Positions 5,701 through 11,082 are shown, counted from the stretch's first letter. The stretch: 11,780 bases of DNA from Clostridiales bacterium (GCA_019417795.1 DXUR01000059.1:1-11780); one strand, 5' to 3'. Notes: generated from the sequence alone by a model not told the origin. Made by a program: numbers and translations.

Positions 5701-8693
5701 GCATTCAGTGCCTGGATACAGCGGGTGTACTCGTCTTCGGCGTTCCACTGCTCCAGCTGAGCGAAGAATGCTTCGGCGTTCTGTTGGGTGTAAGGAATAT
5801 AGTCCATGCCCGTCAGCGTTTCGTCCAACTCGTCATCCTGATTCTCAGTTTCTGTCCCATCATCTTGTTGCTTTAGGGATACAGAACCGGCTTCACGGCG
5901 GAAGGTGTGGAAGATGGCCCATGGGATGTCCGTGCCTTCAAAGAACTCTTTCGCCATGTTCAGCGCCTCTTGGATGTCCCAGGCGATGAAGTCCACATAG
6001 CCACAGTAGAGGCCGGTAGCCCCGCCGGTGAGAGTGAGCACTTCCGAACCATCCCCGCCGGTGAGCACTTCCTCCAGTTTGTCCCGGAAGTCGAAAATTT
6101 TCTGACTGCCTTCCTCCTCCCGCAGGGTATCCAGGGGATAGCAGAAGAAGCCCGCCACCGCGCCGTCGGCATGGAGATCGTCCATAAAATCATTGTCGGC
6201 ATTCAGATAGCCGTTGATGAGCGGCACACAGCAGGTGGAACCGGCCATTACATCCAGCCGCCAATCGGCGTCCGGGTCCTGTTTGGGTTCCATTTTGTAA
6301 CCAAGGTAGCTCTCCAGATAGGCTTCCGGGTCGGTGGAGAGCTCCAGGCCCTGCTCCCGCAGTTTGTCGGGCAGCTGGGACAGGAGGAAGGACGGCTCTG
6401 CCTTGGGTTCCTCCAGCACATCAAAGCTGTCTATGTATCTCATGTGGGGGATCTCGCCCAGCACTTGGTCGGTGAAGGTGGTGAGCATCCACCAGGCCCG
6501 GCCTTCTTCCTCCCGGAGCATAGGCAGCAGCTTTTCACAGTAGGCGGAGATGGCGAAGCTGTTTTCACCCTGCTCCTCCAGCCAGATCTGCACATCATCC
6601 CCGGAAATCTCCCAGCCATCATTGGTTCGCAGACCGATGTTTTGAAAAGGTTGACGGCCCACCAGGATGTTCCAGTGCTCCAGCACCTCCTTGGGAGCGT
6701 GCTTCTGGAAGTAGACCAGCTCAAACAGCTTGACCTTGTCACCCTCCGGAGTGAGGATCAGCTCGTACTTCTCGCCGTTGAAGCCCATTTCAAAGGAGAT
6801 TTCATCAAAGACCAGATTCAGGGTTTCCTCCATTTGGGCCACGATCTCCGCACCGCGGGTGTGATCTTTGTCCTCATCCATCATCTGGCGCAGCTCTGCT
6901 TCCATCTCGGCAAAGGTTTCCCACCAGTTCTCTGTCCGTTCCCGGAAGCACTCCCAGAACTGCGGCAGAGAAATACCCTTTTTGCACGAGTCAATTAGTT
7001 CCTCCATGTCCTGTCGGGTGTTGAGCTTAGGATCATCACCGGGATGCAGTTCCAGAGCTTTTTCAAAATGCCGCAGAGCGCGGCCCTCCTGATCCAGATA
7101 ATAATAGGCATACCCCATACGGAAATTCCAGGAATAAGTATCTCCCAGTTCCTCCTCATGGGACTGCATCAGTTCCAGTGCCTGGTGAAGCAGCTTCCTT
7201 CCCTCCGGCTCGCTGGAGTCCGCCAGATTGTTGTAGGCGCGGGCCAGCTCCATATCCATTTCCGGGGTACGCTCCTCGGCAGAGATTGCCTCCAGTGCGT
7301 CAACGATTTTCTGGTGTTTGTCCTCCTCATGCCACTTCTGGCACTGCTTCAAAATATCCATATCAGGGTCCTCCTCGTCCTCATCTGGTTTCCAGTCTTT
7401 GATCTGCTGGAACACGCCATTTTCATCCCGCTCAAAGGCGCAGGGAGCGGGGGTGTTCAGCAGAGGAATGATGTAGGGATCGTCGTTGCAGATCGTATTC
7501 AGCTTGTAGATCCCGGCGTTGTTAGGGTCGTCCATGTACTCCTCGCTCTCATCACCGGCGGTGAAGCGCCAGCCGCTGTCCCAGCCGCCGTCCGGCTTCT
7601 CCCGGTAACAGTAGCCAACCTTGTAGCCCTCCACCGTGATACGGTTGGTGGCAATGCAGCCATCGGCACCCTTCCAGTCAGGGAGCAGAGATTTCACATC
7701 CTCCGCTTTCACATGGTAGTCCCGGTTGCGGCCAGCGGCCTCGTACAGTTCCTTCCGCAGCGCCTCCACATCCCGAGCCATCTCCTGGATCTCCTCGTTG
7801 TCCATCATCTCACTGAGGTCATATTCCAGCGGATTCTGGGCAAAATCCGCCAGGGACTTGTTCATGGCGTCGTGTTCCTCTGGCGTGGCGGTGATGCGAA
7901 TGCGGCGGAAAGGGGTGTTGTACTCATCCAGATCCTGAAGGTTCACACTGCCGCTAATGCTGCACTCCAGCAGGATGGCGGCCAGATCGGTGACCACATC
8001 AATAGCGAAGTGGAAGTCCATCTCCACGCCATCGGAGTGTGTAAACTCCAGATACTCCACGGTCTGGCGGAAGTCCCAGTTTTGTTTGTCCAGCCCAATC
8101 TTGGCAAATATCTCGCTGAGGGGGATCTCCTCTTTCTTCTGGTCTTCCAAAAATGCCACAAGGTTCAGACTGTCATCGGAACCGCCAATAAAGTTGCCCC
8201 AGTATTTTTTGATATACATTTGTCGTGCCTCCTGTTCTGAATCCAGTCGATCAATGAGCTGATTCAAGTGTTCCAACCACGCAGGAGCGATCTCACCGCT
8301 GTCCTCGTTCTTCCAAAGATCCACAATCTCACGGATGCCGTCCTCGTCCGGCACCTCGTTTTTGATGTCGGTGAGCTGCCGCAGCAGGAAAGCAAGGGCT
8401 TCTTTGGATGCTGTGAAACCGGTGACTTTATCCCATATAGCTTCTTCATGATCGTAGTCCAGTTTGCTGTTATCCTTCCATTGGAAATACAGCTCCGCCA
8501 GAGCCATCGCAGTATTGTCAAAGAGGAAGTCGATTTGTGAGAAGTCAGCTCCCAGCATGACTTCCTCTTTCATCAGTTCGATCATCTCGCCCAGATCCAT
8601 TACCGGATGCTCCGGTACATATTCATTTTTGAGGATGTCCAGTACATCCAGTCCTTCGTCACGCTCTAATGCTTTTATGCCCCATGCTCCCAT
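2001..8693 (-). CDS. Giant poly-immunity protein (2230 aa): DUF4259 - DUF2185/Imm33 - TPR - TPR - SUKH - DUF4261 - SUFU - DUF7832-like - DUF4253
   Basis: One uninterrupted frame of 2230 codons. The start ATG has GAGAGGTG five bases upstream and gives MGAWG, the canonical beginning of DUF4259 proteins, so both ends look genuine; the last residues (VWYFWWD) are the usual DUF4253 C-terminus. Modules by residue: DUF4259 1-150; unassigned 160-320; DUF2185/Imm33 328-432; TPR 445-560; unassigned 573-945; second TPR 966-1106; SUKH 1126-1290; DUF4261 1316-1566; SUFU 1598-1800; DUF7832-like 1812-1962; DUF4253 1985-2230. Acidic linkers separate several modules, and one basic stretch (KRQRSRKKKAK, about 1106-1116) precedes SUKH. 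No signal peptide, membrane segment, RHS/LXG/WXG leader, HINT or toxin motif is present, so it is cytoplasmic. SUKH, SUFU and Imm33 are known immunity families, and tandem fusion of such domains is known as poly-immunity. The specific toxins neutralised cannot be read from sequence. The number of modules in one chain is unusual. Confidence 0.93.
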   Translation of the reverse strand: MGAWGIKALERDEGLDVLDILKNEYVPEHPVMDLGEMIELMKEEVMLGADFSQIDFLFDNTAMALAELYFQWKDNSKLDYDHEEAIWDKVTGFTASKEALAFLLRQLTDIKNEVPDEDGIREIVDLWKNEDSGEIAPAWLEHLNQLIDRLDSEQEARQMYIKKYWGNFIGGSDDSLNLVAFLEDQKKEEIPLSEIFAKIGLDKQNWDFRQTVEYLEFTHSDGVEMDFHFAIDVVTDLAAILLECSISGSVNLQDLDEYNTPFRRIRITATPEEHDAMNKSLADFAQNPLEYDLSEMMDNEEIQEMARDVEALRKELYEAAGRNRDYHVKAEDVKSLLPDWKGADGCIATNRITVEGYKVGYCYREKPDGGWDSGWRFTAGDESEEYMDDPNNAGIYKLNTICNDDPYIIPLLNTPAPCAFERDENGVFQQIKDWKPDEDEEDPDMDILKQCQKWHEEDKHQKIVDALEAISAEERTPEMDMELARAYNNLADSSEPEGRKLLHQALELMQSHEEELGDTYSWNFRMGYAYYYLDQEGRALRHFEKALELHPGDDPKLNTRQDMEELIDSCKKGISLPQFWECFRERTENWWETFAEMEAELRQMMDEDKDHTRGAEIVAQMEETLNLVFDEISFEMGFNGEKYELILTPEGDKVKLFELVYFQKHAPKEVLEHWNILVGRQPFQNIGLRTNDGWEISGDDVQIWLEEQGENSFAISAYCEKLLPMLREEEGRAWWMLTTFTDQVLGEIPHMRYIDSFDVLEEPKAEPSFLLSQLPDKLREQGLELSTDPEAYLESYLGYKMEPKQDPDADWRLDVMAGSTCCVPLINGYLNADNDFMDDLHADGAVAGFFCYPLDTLREEEGSQKIFDFRDKLEEVLTGGDGSEVLTLTGGATGLYCGYVDFIAWDIQEALNMAKEFFEGTDIPWAIFHTFRREAGSVSLKQQDDGTETENQDDELDETLTGMDYIPYTQQNAEAFFAQLEQWNAEDEYTRCIQALNAIPENWRNYRTAYALARALENYAIIGDHDEGTLKSKGDKALLRAIEVLESVREEGQDKAEWNMRMAYGYQYLYGQEEKAIPYAQRWAELDPEDENAPAVIRECKAEIRKRQRSRKKKAKFVPGDTPFEGFDLTNFWDDNWYALKEYVSDPPSDELIASVEEELGYKLPAAYIWLMKQHNGGIPVNTCYPCDEPTCWADDHVAITGIFGIGREKSCSLCGELGSQFMIDEWEYPAIGVAICDCPSAGHDMIFLDYRACGPQGEPAVVHVDQENDYKITHLADSFEEFVRGLEHESLYDPDEDVEDLEDDADEEKTDRKGSFAGSVLLSKAEWDKEQLIRNLREEWGIVDEEPDEGDEDDENSDDAVVMRVGGMMLIVTLFHGHIPDNEAEINAENNYMWPEAVEVAKAHKAHIVVAVLGEEEKLLERGKLFTKAMAVCCKQKYATGVYTSGVVFEPRFYEGLADMLKKDELPIFNWVWFGLYRSEGGLNGYTYGMDVFGKEEMEVLNTDAEPEELRDFLASLASYVLACDVTLQDGETIGFSADDKHTITRSPGISLPEEQMTLKIGYEPIKGDPEDDSCDHSDNDDTQDEEEFSNPEVYTEDEMEAVEGHIEQYFGKFENVFHELVSPDIHVDICVVPPSEERDYCTLVTMGMGAHRMNVPEELAEYKLERAELAIALPADWKLDQESMKDEKWYWPIRLLKSLARLPIASDTWLGFGHTMDNKENFAENTKLCAAILTGPQSTEEGGEVCTLPGGEEVNFYQVIPLYEDELDYKLEHDVDALLNKMRGISFVVNPTRQNAITRGTLSNDNFDGEMDDASYHLESIEEKELPIDPINAYNHMAIYLRWCMEHDLMGEDFLKEYSEVAKQVKADPASVDLREFIRDELDGCLFFVLFNQQGRAFAGYYYGEGDSPYYPADIDDYALKYFGPSRYHSNEFQQEAYLFIPFDEKYYQTMAQVIEERFENWQGQDFDEDTLEPSEVAHAIMEYLDCECTYFPSMADDDPIMSAYSYAQRLGVREGFVPVLIQADDETLLECLVMNADPEHDADCYEFDLKTVEEYRKKMLSAPVKDGKAILEELTGQRKEEAEDDDLDWEEEVLGEMEGGEPNDRFANYWNDDTGMTYPLILAKIPVKNPWEIFAYLPFGNWNECPDTPDLMAVAKYWFEQHGAIPAAMSHDKLEFELPTPISKERAMEVAVEQYGFCPDLDQNEDGSIGSLADVLWQSTVWYFWWD
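2808..3260 (-). other. Domain: DUF7832-like (residues ~1812-1962)
   Basis: The segment contains DDASYHLESIEEKELPIDPI, then NHMAIYLRWCMEHDLMGE, DLREFIRDELDGCLFFVLFN and EAYLFIPFDEKYYQTMAQVI. The D-D-A..H start, with a ..I.L.W....L motif after it, recalls DUF7832 proteins that occur in immunity contexts. The match is from memory of the pattern and should be treated as tentative. Confidence 0.55.
3294..3902 (-). other. Domain: SUFU (Suppressor-of-fused-like) immunity domain (residues ~1598-1800)
   Basis: The prokaryotic SUFU hallmarks are present: IHVDICVVPPSEERDYCTLV, TMGMGAHRMNVPEEL, ERAELAIALPADWKL, WYWPIRLLKSLARLP and DTWLGFGHT, followed by VNFYQVIPLYEDELDYKLE. SUFU-family domains are known immunity proteins in bacterial polymorphic toxin loci. 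Confidence 0.93.
3996..4748 (-). other. Domain: DUF4261 (residues ~1316-1566)
   Basis: It starts FAGSVLLSKAEWDKEQLIRN and contains MRVGGMMLIVTLFHGHIPDN, ENNYMWPEAVEVAKAHKAHI, KAMAVCCKQKYATGVYTSG and VLACDVTLQDGETIG, the usual order of DUF4261 elements. An acidic insertion (about residues 1344-1360, DEEPDEGDEDDENSDD) interrupts the early part. Function of DUF4261 is not established. Confidence 0.85.
4824..5318 (-). other. Domain: SUKH (SMI1/KNR4) immunity domain (residues ~1126-1290)
   Basis: Classic SUKH pattern: FWDDNWYALKEYVSDPPSDE, then the motif VEEELGYKLPAAYIWLMKQH with NGG, then VAITGIFGIG and GVAICDCPSAGHDMIFLDY with a final helix DSFEEFVRGLE. The E-x-x-L-G-x-x-LP-x-x-Y start is diagnostic for the superfamily. 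SUKH proteins are established immunity proteins against nuclease and other toxin domains. The segment has many Cys (1184, 1187, 1192, 1212, 1215, 1237, 1239). Confidence 0.93.
5376..5798 (-). other. Domain: TPR module 2, diverged duplicate of module 1 (residues ~966-1106)
   Basis: It aligns by eye with module 1 along its length: W..ED......I.AL.AI near the start, ELARA/ALARA..N.A, a G-x-x-x-LL-x-x-A-x-E segment, a WN.RM.Y.Y.YL.....A motif and a final EL.P.D. The chain then ends in a basic stretch (KRQRSRKKKAK) that leads into SUKH. Confidence 0.82.
5859..6977 (-). other. Domain: large unassigned module between the two TPR units (residues ~573-945)
   Basis: About 370 residues with no family I can name. 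It opens with an aromatic helix (FWECFRERTENWWETFAEME), then a strand-rich part (FEMGFNGEKYELILTPEGDKV), WNILVGRQPFQNIG, a helix ending in AWWMLTTFTDQVLGEIPHM, and a later part with a Gly-rich turn (LTLTGGATGLYCGYVDFIAW). It directly follows TPR module 1, as if the TPR and this region formed one repeated cassette type. Possibly two domains, splitting near residue 760. Confidence 0.55.
7014..7361 (-). other. Domain: TPR module 1 (residues ~445-560)
   Basis: Helix-pair repeats are visible: MELARAYNNLA, LLHQALELMQSHEEEL, WNFRMGYAYYYLDQEGRALR and HFEKALELHPGD. The last shows the TPR consensus (G-Y-A-Y-Y ... A ... F-x-K-A-L-E-L-x-P-x-D). It probably provides a protein-interaction scaffold. It is homologous to the second TPR module at residues 966-1106. 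Confidence 0.85.
7398..7712 (-). other. Domain: DUF2185 / Imm33 immunity domain (residues ~328-432)
   Basis: Characteristic elements appear in order: GCIATNRI, KVGYCYREKPDGGWDSGWRF, GDESEEYMDDPNNAGIY, LNTICNDDPYIIPLL and AFERDENG. This is the typical DUF2185 order, with the SGWRF..GDE..EY..DP.N..IY core and the terminal AFER. DUF2185 is classified as immunity protein Imm33 in polymorphic toxin systems. Confidence 0.88.
7734..8216 (-). other. Domain: unassigned acidic alpha/beta module (residues ~160-320)
   Basis: This segment sits between two recognisable domains and is too long to be a linker. It has predicted strand-like stretches (VEMDFHFAIDVVTDLAAILL, about 223-242), a charged strand (FRRIRITAT) and a final helix (MARDVEALRKELYEA). 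I cannot match it to a named family. It is likely a separate folded unit of the immunity protein. Confidence 0.5.
8244..8693 (-). other. Domain: DUF4259 (residues ~1-150 of the giant protein)
   Basis: The opening MGAWGIKALERDEGLDVLDI matches the DUF4259 pattern, in which MGAWG is followed by a polar residue-rich stretch with a D-x-x-x-D element. It is followed by helices containing LAELYF and FLLRQLTDI. DUF4259 is normally a free-standing small protein; here it caps a much larger chain. Its molecular role is not established. Confidence 0.75.
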
Positions 8694-8698
8694 GTCGG

Positions 8699-8706
8699 CA
8701 CCTCTC
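8699..8706 (-). promoter_or_regulatory. Shine-Dalgarno of the giant poly-immunity gene
   Basis: GAGAGGTG on the minus strand lies five bases before the ATG that gives MGAWG. The 42-base gap it lies in, the longest in the window, is AT-rich (TTGATAC, AAAATAAAG). I see no promoter with convincing -35/-10 spacing and no hairpin with a T-run in it. Confidence 0.7.
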
Positions 8707-8735
8707 TTTCTTTATTTTGTATCAAGCTTCTATTG

Positions 8736-9713
8736 TCAATCATAGTTCTCCAACCGAATGATAGGCCGATAAAAGTCATAATCTCCGTTTAGTTCATTGT
8801 CCTCCTGCACTTCCGGCTTACAGTGGGGCGAACAGGGTAGGAAACCGAGAAATGGACCCAGCCCGCCGCAGATATTGCACCCGCCGTCACCACCGCAGGT
8901 GGTAAGCCTATCAGCCTGCACCACTTCCCGCATATAGGGATCGTAGGCGATGGACAGGCCGAAGAAATTGGGTTCCTCCATGTCGTAGGACCTGTTCTCG
9001 TCCTCATCCATGTCCTCAAACCAGCGCAGGCGCATGGAGTAGTCCAGCCCATCTCCCCAGGGGAACAAGGTTTGGCAACCACCGCCGCACAGGTAGGCCC
9101 ACTCATCTGCTGTGGGCAGCGAAAGCCCCTGCTTTTCCAGCCCGGTAAGAAGTTCATCGTAGTCTGTGCGGTTATAGATCCAGGTCTGAAATCCATCTTC
9201 CGTCCGTTCTATGCGGGCCGACTGGTGCAAGGTAAGACTGCTGCTGTCACTCCAGGCAAAGTCACGGAACTCCTTCAGCCAGTCAGGGTGGGCGGTCAGC
9301 CTGGGATCGTCCATCTTGACTGACTCCCAGCAGAGTTCCTCCAACTCCCGGCCCACCAGCATGGGGCCAATGGCCGCTTGCCGGACGGGAGCCATGCTTT
9401 CCCGGATCATCTCCTCCGGGTTCTGCGGTTCCATTTCCCATTCCCGGAACAGATACTCCAATTCCTCCCGGCTCTCCTGATTCAATCCCACGGCAAACTG
9501 CTCCCAGCCCAGGGTGACGGTATCGCCGGGAACAAAGACAAACTTCCGGCCATCTTTTTCGAATATGCCGGTGGTGCTGCTCTGGCCCCAGCGGTCAAAA
9601 GTATGTAGATCAAGAAAGGTCATATTATAACGAGCAGCCAGGCTTTCCATCAGTGTCTGCTTCTCGGTGGTGTCCATTTGATTGAATTGGGGACGGGACA
9701 GTTTTTCGTTCAT
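8736..9713 (-). CDS. FGE-like (formylglycine-generating enzyme / C-type-lectin fold) protein, probably non-catalytic
   Basis: The 325-residue product shows FGE-family landmarks in order: a strand FVFVPGDTVTLGW (58-70), matching the 'V.IPGG.F.MG' strand; SLPTADEWAYLCGGGC (198-213) then LFPWGDG (216-222), matching the 'RLPTEAEWEYAARGG...YPWG' core; NFFGLSIAYDPYMREVV (249-265) in place of 'N.FGL.DM.GNV.EW'; a GG after C273; and a C-terminal YRPIIRLE. The usual active-site Cys-x4-Cys in an R-rich strand is not evident. Instead there are Cys 273, 279, 282, 294 and 298 (a CxxC and a CSPHC). FGE proteins install formylglycine in sulfatases, but related folds also serve as binding modules; I infer a binding or immunity role here. 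No signal peptide, so cytoplasmic. The start is fixed by AGGAGGA (9720-9726), which overlaps the stop codon of the preceding gene; the next gene starts 42 bases downstream. Confidence 0.85.
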   Translation of the reverse strand: MNEKLSRPQFNQMDTTEKQTLMESLAARYNMTFLDLHTFDRWGQSSTTGIFEKDGRKFVFVPGDTVTLGWEQFAVGLNQESREELEYLFREWEMEPQNPEEMIRESMAPVRQAAIGPMLVGRELEELCWESVKMDDPRLTAHPDWLKEFRDFAWSDSSSLTLHQSARIERTEDGFQTWIYNRTDYDELLTGLEKQGLSLPTADEWAYLCGGGCQTLFPWGDGLDYSMRLRWFEDMDEDENRSYDMEEPNFFGLSIAYDPYMREVVQADRLTTCGGDGGCNICGGLGPFLGFLPCSPHCKPEVQEDNELNGDYDFYRPIIRLENYD

Positions 9714-9719
9714 AGCAAG

Positions 9720-9726
9720 TCCTCCT
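9720..9726 (-). promoter_or_regulatory. Shine-Dalgarno of the FGE-like gene, overlapping the stop codon of the preceding gene
   Basis: AGGAGGA on the minus strand lies six bases before the ATG at 9713. Its first bases overlap the TAG stop (9727-9725) of the DUF6966-like gene, so a ribosome terminating there is positioned on the binding site for the next gene. This supports co-translation of the two genes. Confidence 0.8.
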
Positions 9727-10135
9727 ACAGCCTATCCAGATTCTCCTGCAAATCGCCCTGCATCAAGTGCTGGGCAATGGCTTGGTTCAGTGCCTTATGG
9801 GGGTGATAGGCTGCCTGCTCTACATCGTGCAGGCACTCCTCCATCAATGCCTCCGGAGAAATGCCTTCCCGTTTGCCATAAAGATGGCCGAAGGCATAGC
9901 ACACGGACTTGAGAAAGCCGAAAATATAGTCGTGATTTCCACGCATACTGGGCAGGTCGTTGAACGAGCCCATACCTCCGTATGCCCGAAGGTGGTGGGA
10001 AACCTCCCGCCGCTGGGTCCAGTCCTCAATATCCCGCTCCAGCCAGTCGATCCAGTTTTTGAATTCCGGGTGGTCTGTCTGTAAAATCGACCGCAGACAG
10101 ATCAGAGCCTCAGTATAAATATCAGACTGTTTCAT
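9725..10135 (-). CDS. Small DUF6966-like protein (136 aa), translationally coupled to the preceding gene
   Basis: I use the ATG at 10133-10135, which forms an ATGA overlap with the stop of the upstream gene and has GGGGGAG (10145-10151) nine bases upstream. A longer in-frame version would begin inside the coding sequence of the preceding gene. The protein is all-helical in appearance: LICLRSILQTDHPEFKNWIDWLERDIEDW (first 40 residues), then HHLRAYGGMGSFNDL, which is the HH..YGGMGS.NDL motif I associate with DUF6966, then FGFLKSVCYAFGHLYGKREG, and a polar C-terminus. DUF6966 proteins are small and poorly characterised. The role is presumed immunity or accessory from operon position. Coupling suggests fixed stoichiometry with the beta-propeller protein upstream. 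Confidence 0.85.
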   Translation of the reverse strand: MKQSDIYTEALICLRSILQTDHPEFKNWIDWLERDIEDWTQRREVSHHLRAYGGMGSFNDLPSMRGNHDYIFGFLKSVCYAFGHLYGKREGISPEALMEECLHDVEQAAYHPHKALNQAIAQHLMQGDLQENLDRL

Positions 10136-11082
10136 TGGCCATCGCTCCCCCAAATACCTCCATAGAGCACACCATCTTTTCCAAGGAACAACATCCGGCT
10201 GCGAAGCAGGCTGCACTGCTCCACAGCGACCTTGTTTCCGTCACAGGTGGGAATAGCCTCCTGTTTTTTCCCAAGGTGATCACCATGAGCGGTAAGGAAG
10301 TAAAATTTATCCCGTTGCTGGTATCCGCCTTGAAACAGGAAGGTATTGCCGGACGGGGCAACAGAAAAAGCTCCGCTTCCTTCGATTGGCAGTTCAAATA
10401 CAAAGTCCTCTTTGAAGTTCGTCCGCACCAGCCGGAATTCATCGTAATAATAAAACCACAGGTTTTCTTCTTCGTCCAGGCTGATGGCGTAGCAGTCATA
10501 GATGGAATAGTTCTCATTCTTCCAGAGAGGAGTTCCCTCCGATGTCCATGCAATCAGGCCGCAAGCACCCAGAGGTTCATCCCAACCGTAATTACCAAAT
10601 ACACCTTCGTCAAAGTAGCTGGTAATGATGGTGCCATCTTTTTTTACCACACAGTCTTGAATGCCATCCCCCAGGCAGAAACGGGACAGCACAGCTCCGT
10701 CCCGGCTGACGATCCAGGCGTTCTGGTCGGGGCCGTTTTCCCGATAGGCGCATCTTGCCCCCAGCAGGAGGAAGTGATCACCTGCGGGCCGCAAATAATG
10801 AAACTGGAACTTCAAGAGGCCAAGAGGAAACAGCGTCGTTTCCAGCACCCGCTGTTCCGCCCAATCCAGCTGGATTTCCACTGCGGTATAGGTGGAAGGA
10901 GTGCTGAGCCAGTCCTTACCCTGTGTTTCGGACGGCTGTTCCATGAGAAGATAGACTTTTCCATCCCTTGCCGTGAAAAAGTCTGTCACTTCTGTGCCCT
11001 CCAGATGTTTTTCCCGGCGCAGCTGGTCCAGGTCAATGATGGAGAACAACGGCAGATTTTTGGCTTTTATAGGTTTGTTCAT
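10132..11082 (-). CDS. Beta-propeller-like protein, uncharacterised (316 aa)
   Basis: The product has repeated short units of the form 'D-G-x-(hydrophobic)3-4' that suggest propeller blades: ARDGKVYLLM (about 39), SRDGAVLSRF (about 125), KKDGTIITSYFDEGVF (about 147), TSEGTPLW (about 180), EENLWFYYYDEFRLV (about 205), APSGNTFLF (about 242), TAHGDHL and GKDGVLYGGI near the end. The motif TSYFDEGVFGNYGW followed by YDCYAISLD and LWFYYYDEF looks like a conserved family signature. No signal peptide is present, so it should be cytoplasmic, unlike many WD40-like lectins. A strong AGGAGGAG (11088-11095) five bases before the ATG fixes the start. The gene overlaps the start of the DUF6966-like gene by four bases. 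I cannot name the family; a role as a binding (immunity) protein is inferred from context. Confidence 0.82.
   Translation of the reverse strand: MNKPIKAKNLPLFSIIDLDQLRREKHLEGTEVTDFFTARDGKVYLLMEQPSETQGKDWLSTPSTYTAVEIQLDWAEQRVLETTLFPLGLLKFQFHYLRPAGDHFLLLGARCAYRENGPDQNAWIVSRDGAVLSRFCLGDGIQDCVVKKDGTIITSYFDEGVFGNYGWDEPLGACGLIAWTSEGTPLWKNENYSIYDCYAISLDEEENLWFYYYDEFRLVRTNFKEDFVFELPIEGSGAFSVAPSGNTFLFQGGYQQRDKFYFLTAHGDHLGKKQEAIPTCDGNKVAVEQCSLLRSRMLFLGKDGVLYGGIWGSDGQ
10145..10151 (-). promoter_or_regulatory. Shine-Dalgarno of the DUF6966-like gene
   Basis: GGGGGAG on the minus strand, within the coding end of the beta-propeller gene, lies nine bases before the ATG at 10135. It decides the start in favour of the shorter 136-residue form and sits with the ATGA overlap, indicating translational coupling. 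Confidence 0.75.

Noticed and set aside
2103..8240. Several long plus-strand open frames opposite the giant gene (for example 2886-3959, 4827-5876, 5907-6998, 7044-8240), all in the same plus frame.
   Set aside because: Their codons are exact reverse complements of the giant gene's codons. They stay open simply because that gene rarely uses TTA, CTA and TCA, which would read as stops on the other strand. Their translations show no family motifs and no ribosome binding sites.
2001..8693. The giant protein as a secreted polymorphic toxin.
   Set aside because: It lacks a signal peptide, membrane segments, RHS/YD repeats, LXG/WXG leader, pre-toxin or HINT domains and any toxin catalytic motif; its C-terminus is DUF4253, and its recognised domains are of immunity type.
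8694..8735. A promoter or terminator in the AT-rich 42-base gap upstream of the giant gene.
   Set aside because: A TTGATA-like box is present but no -10 box at proper spacing before the start codon, and no stem-loop followed by a T-run.
8736..9713. A functional formylglycine-generating enzyme.
   Set aside because: The expected catalytic Cys pair in its normal context is not seen, and no sulfatase gene is nearby; only the fold landmarks are kept.
9725..10216. A longer 163-residue form of the DUF6966-like gene starting at 10216.
   Set aside because: It would overlap the beta-propeller gene by 85 bases, and the extra 27 residues look like out-of-frame translation. The ATGA start with GGGGGAG upstream at 10135 is better.
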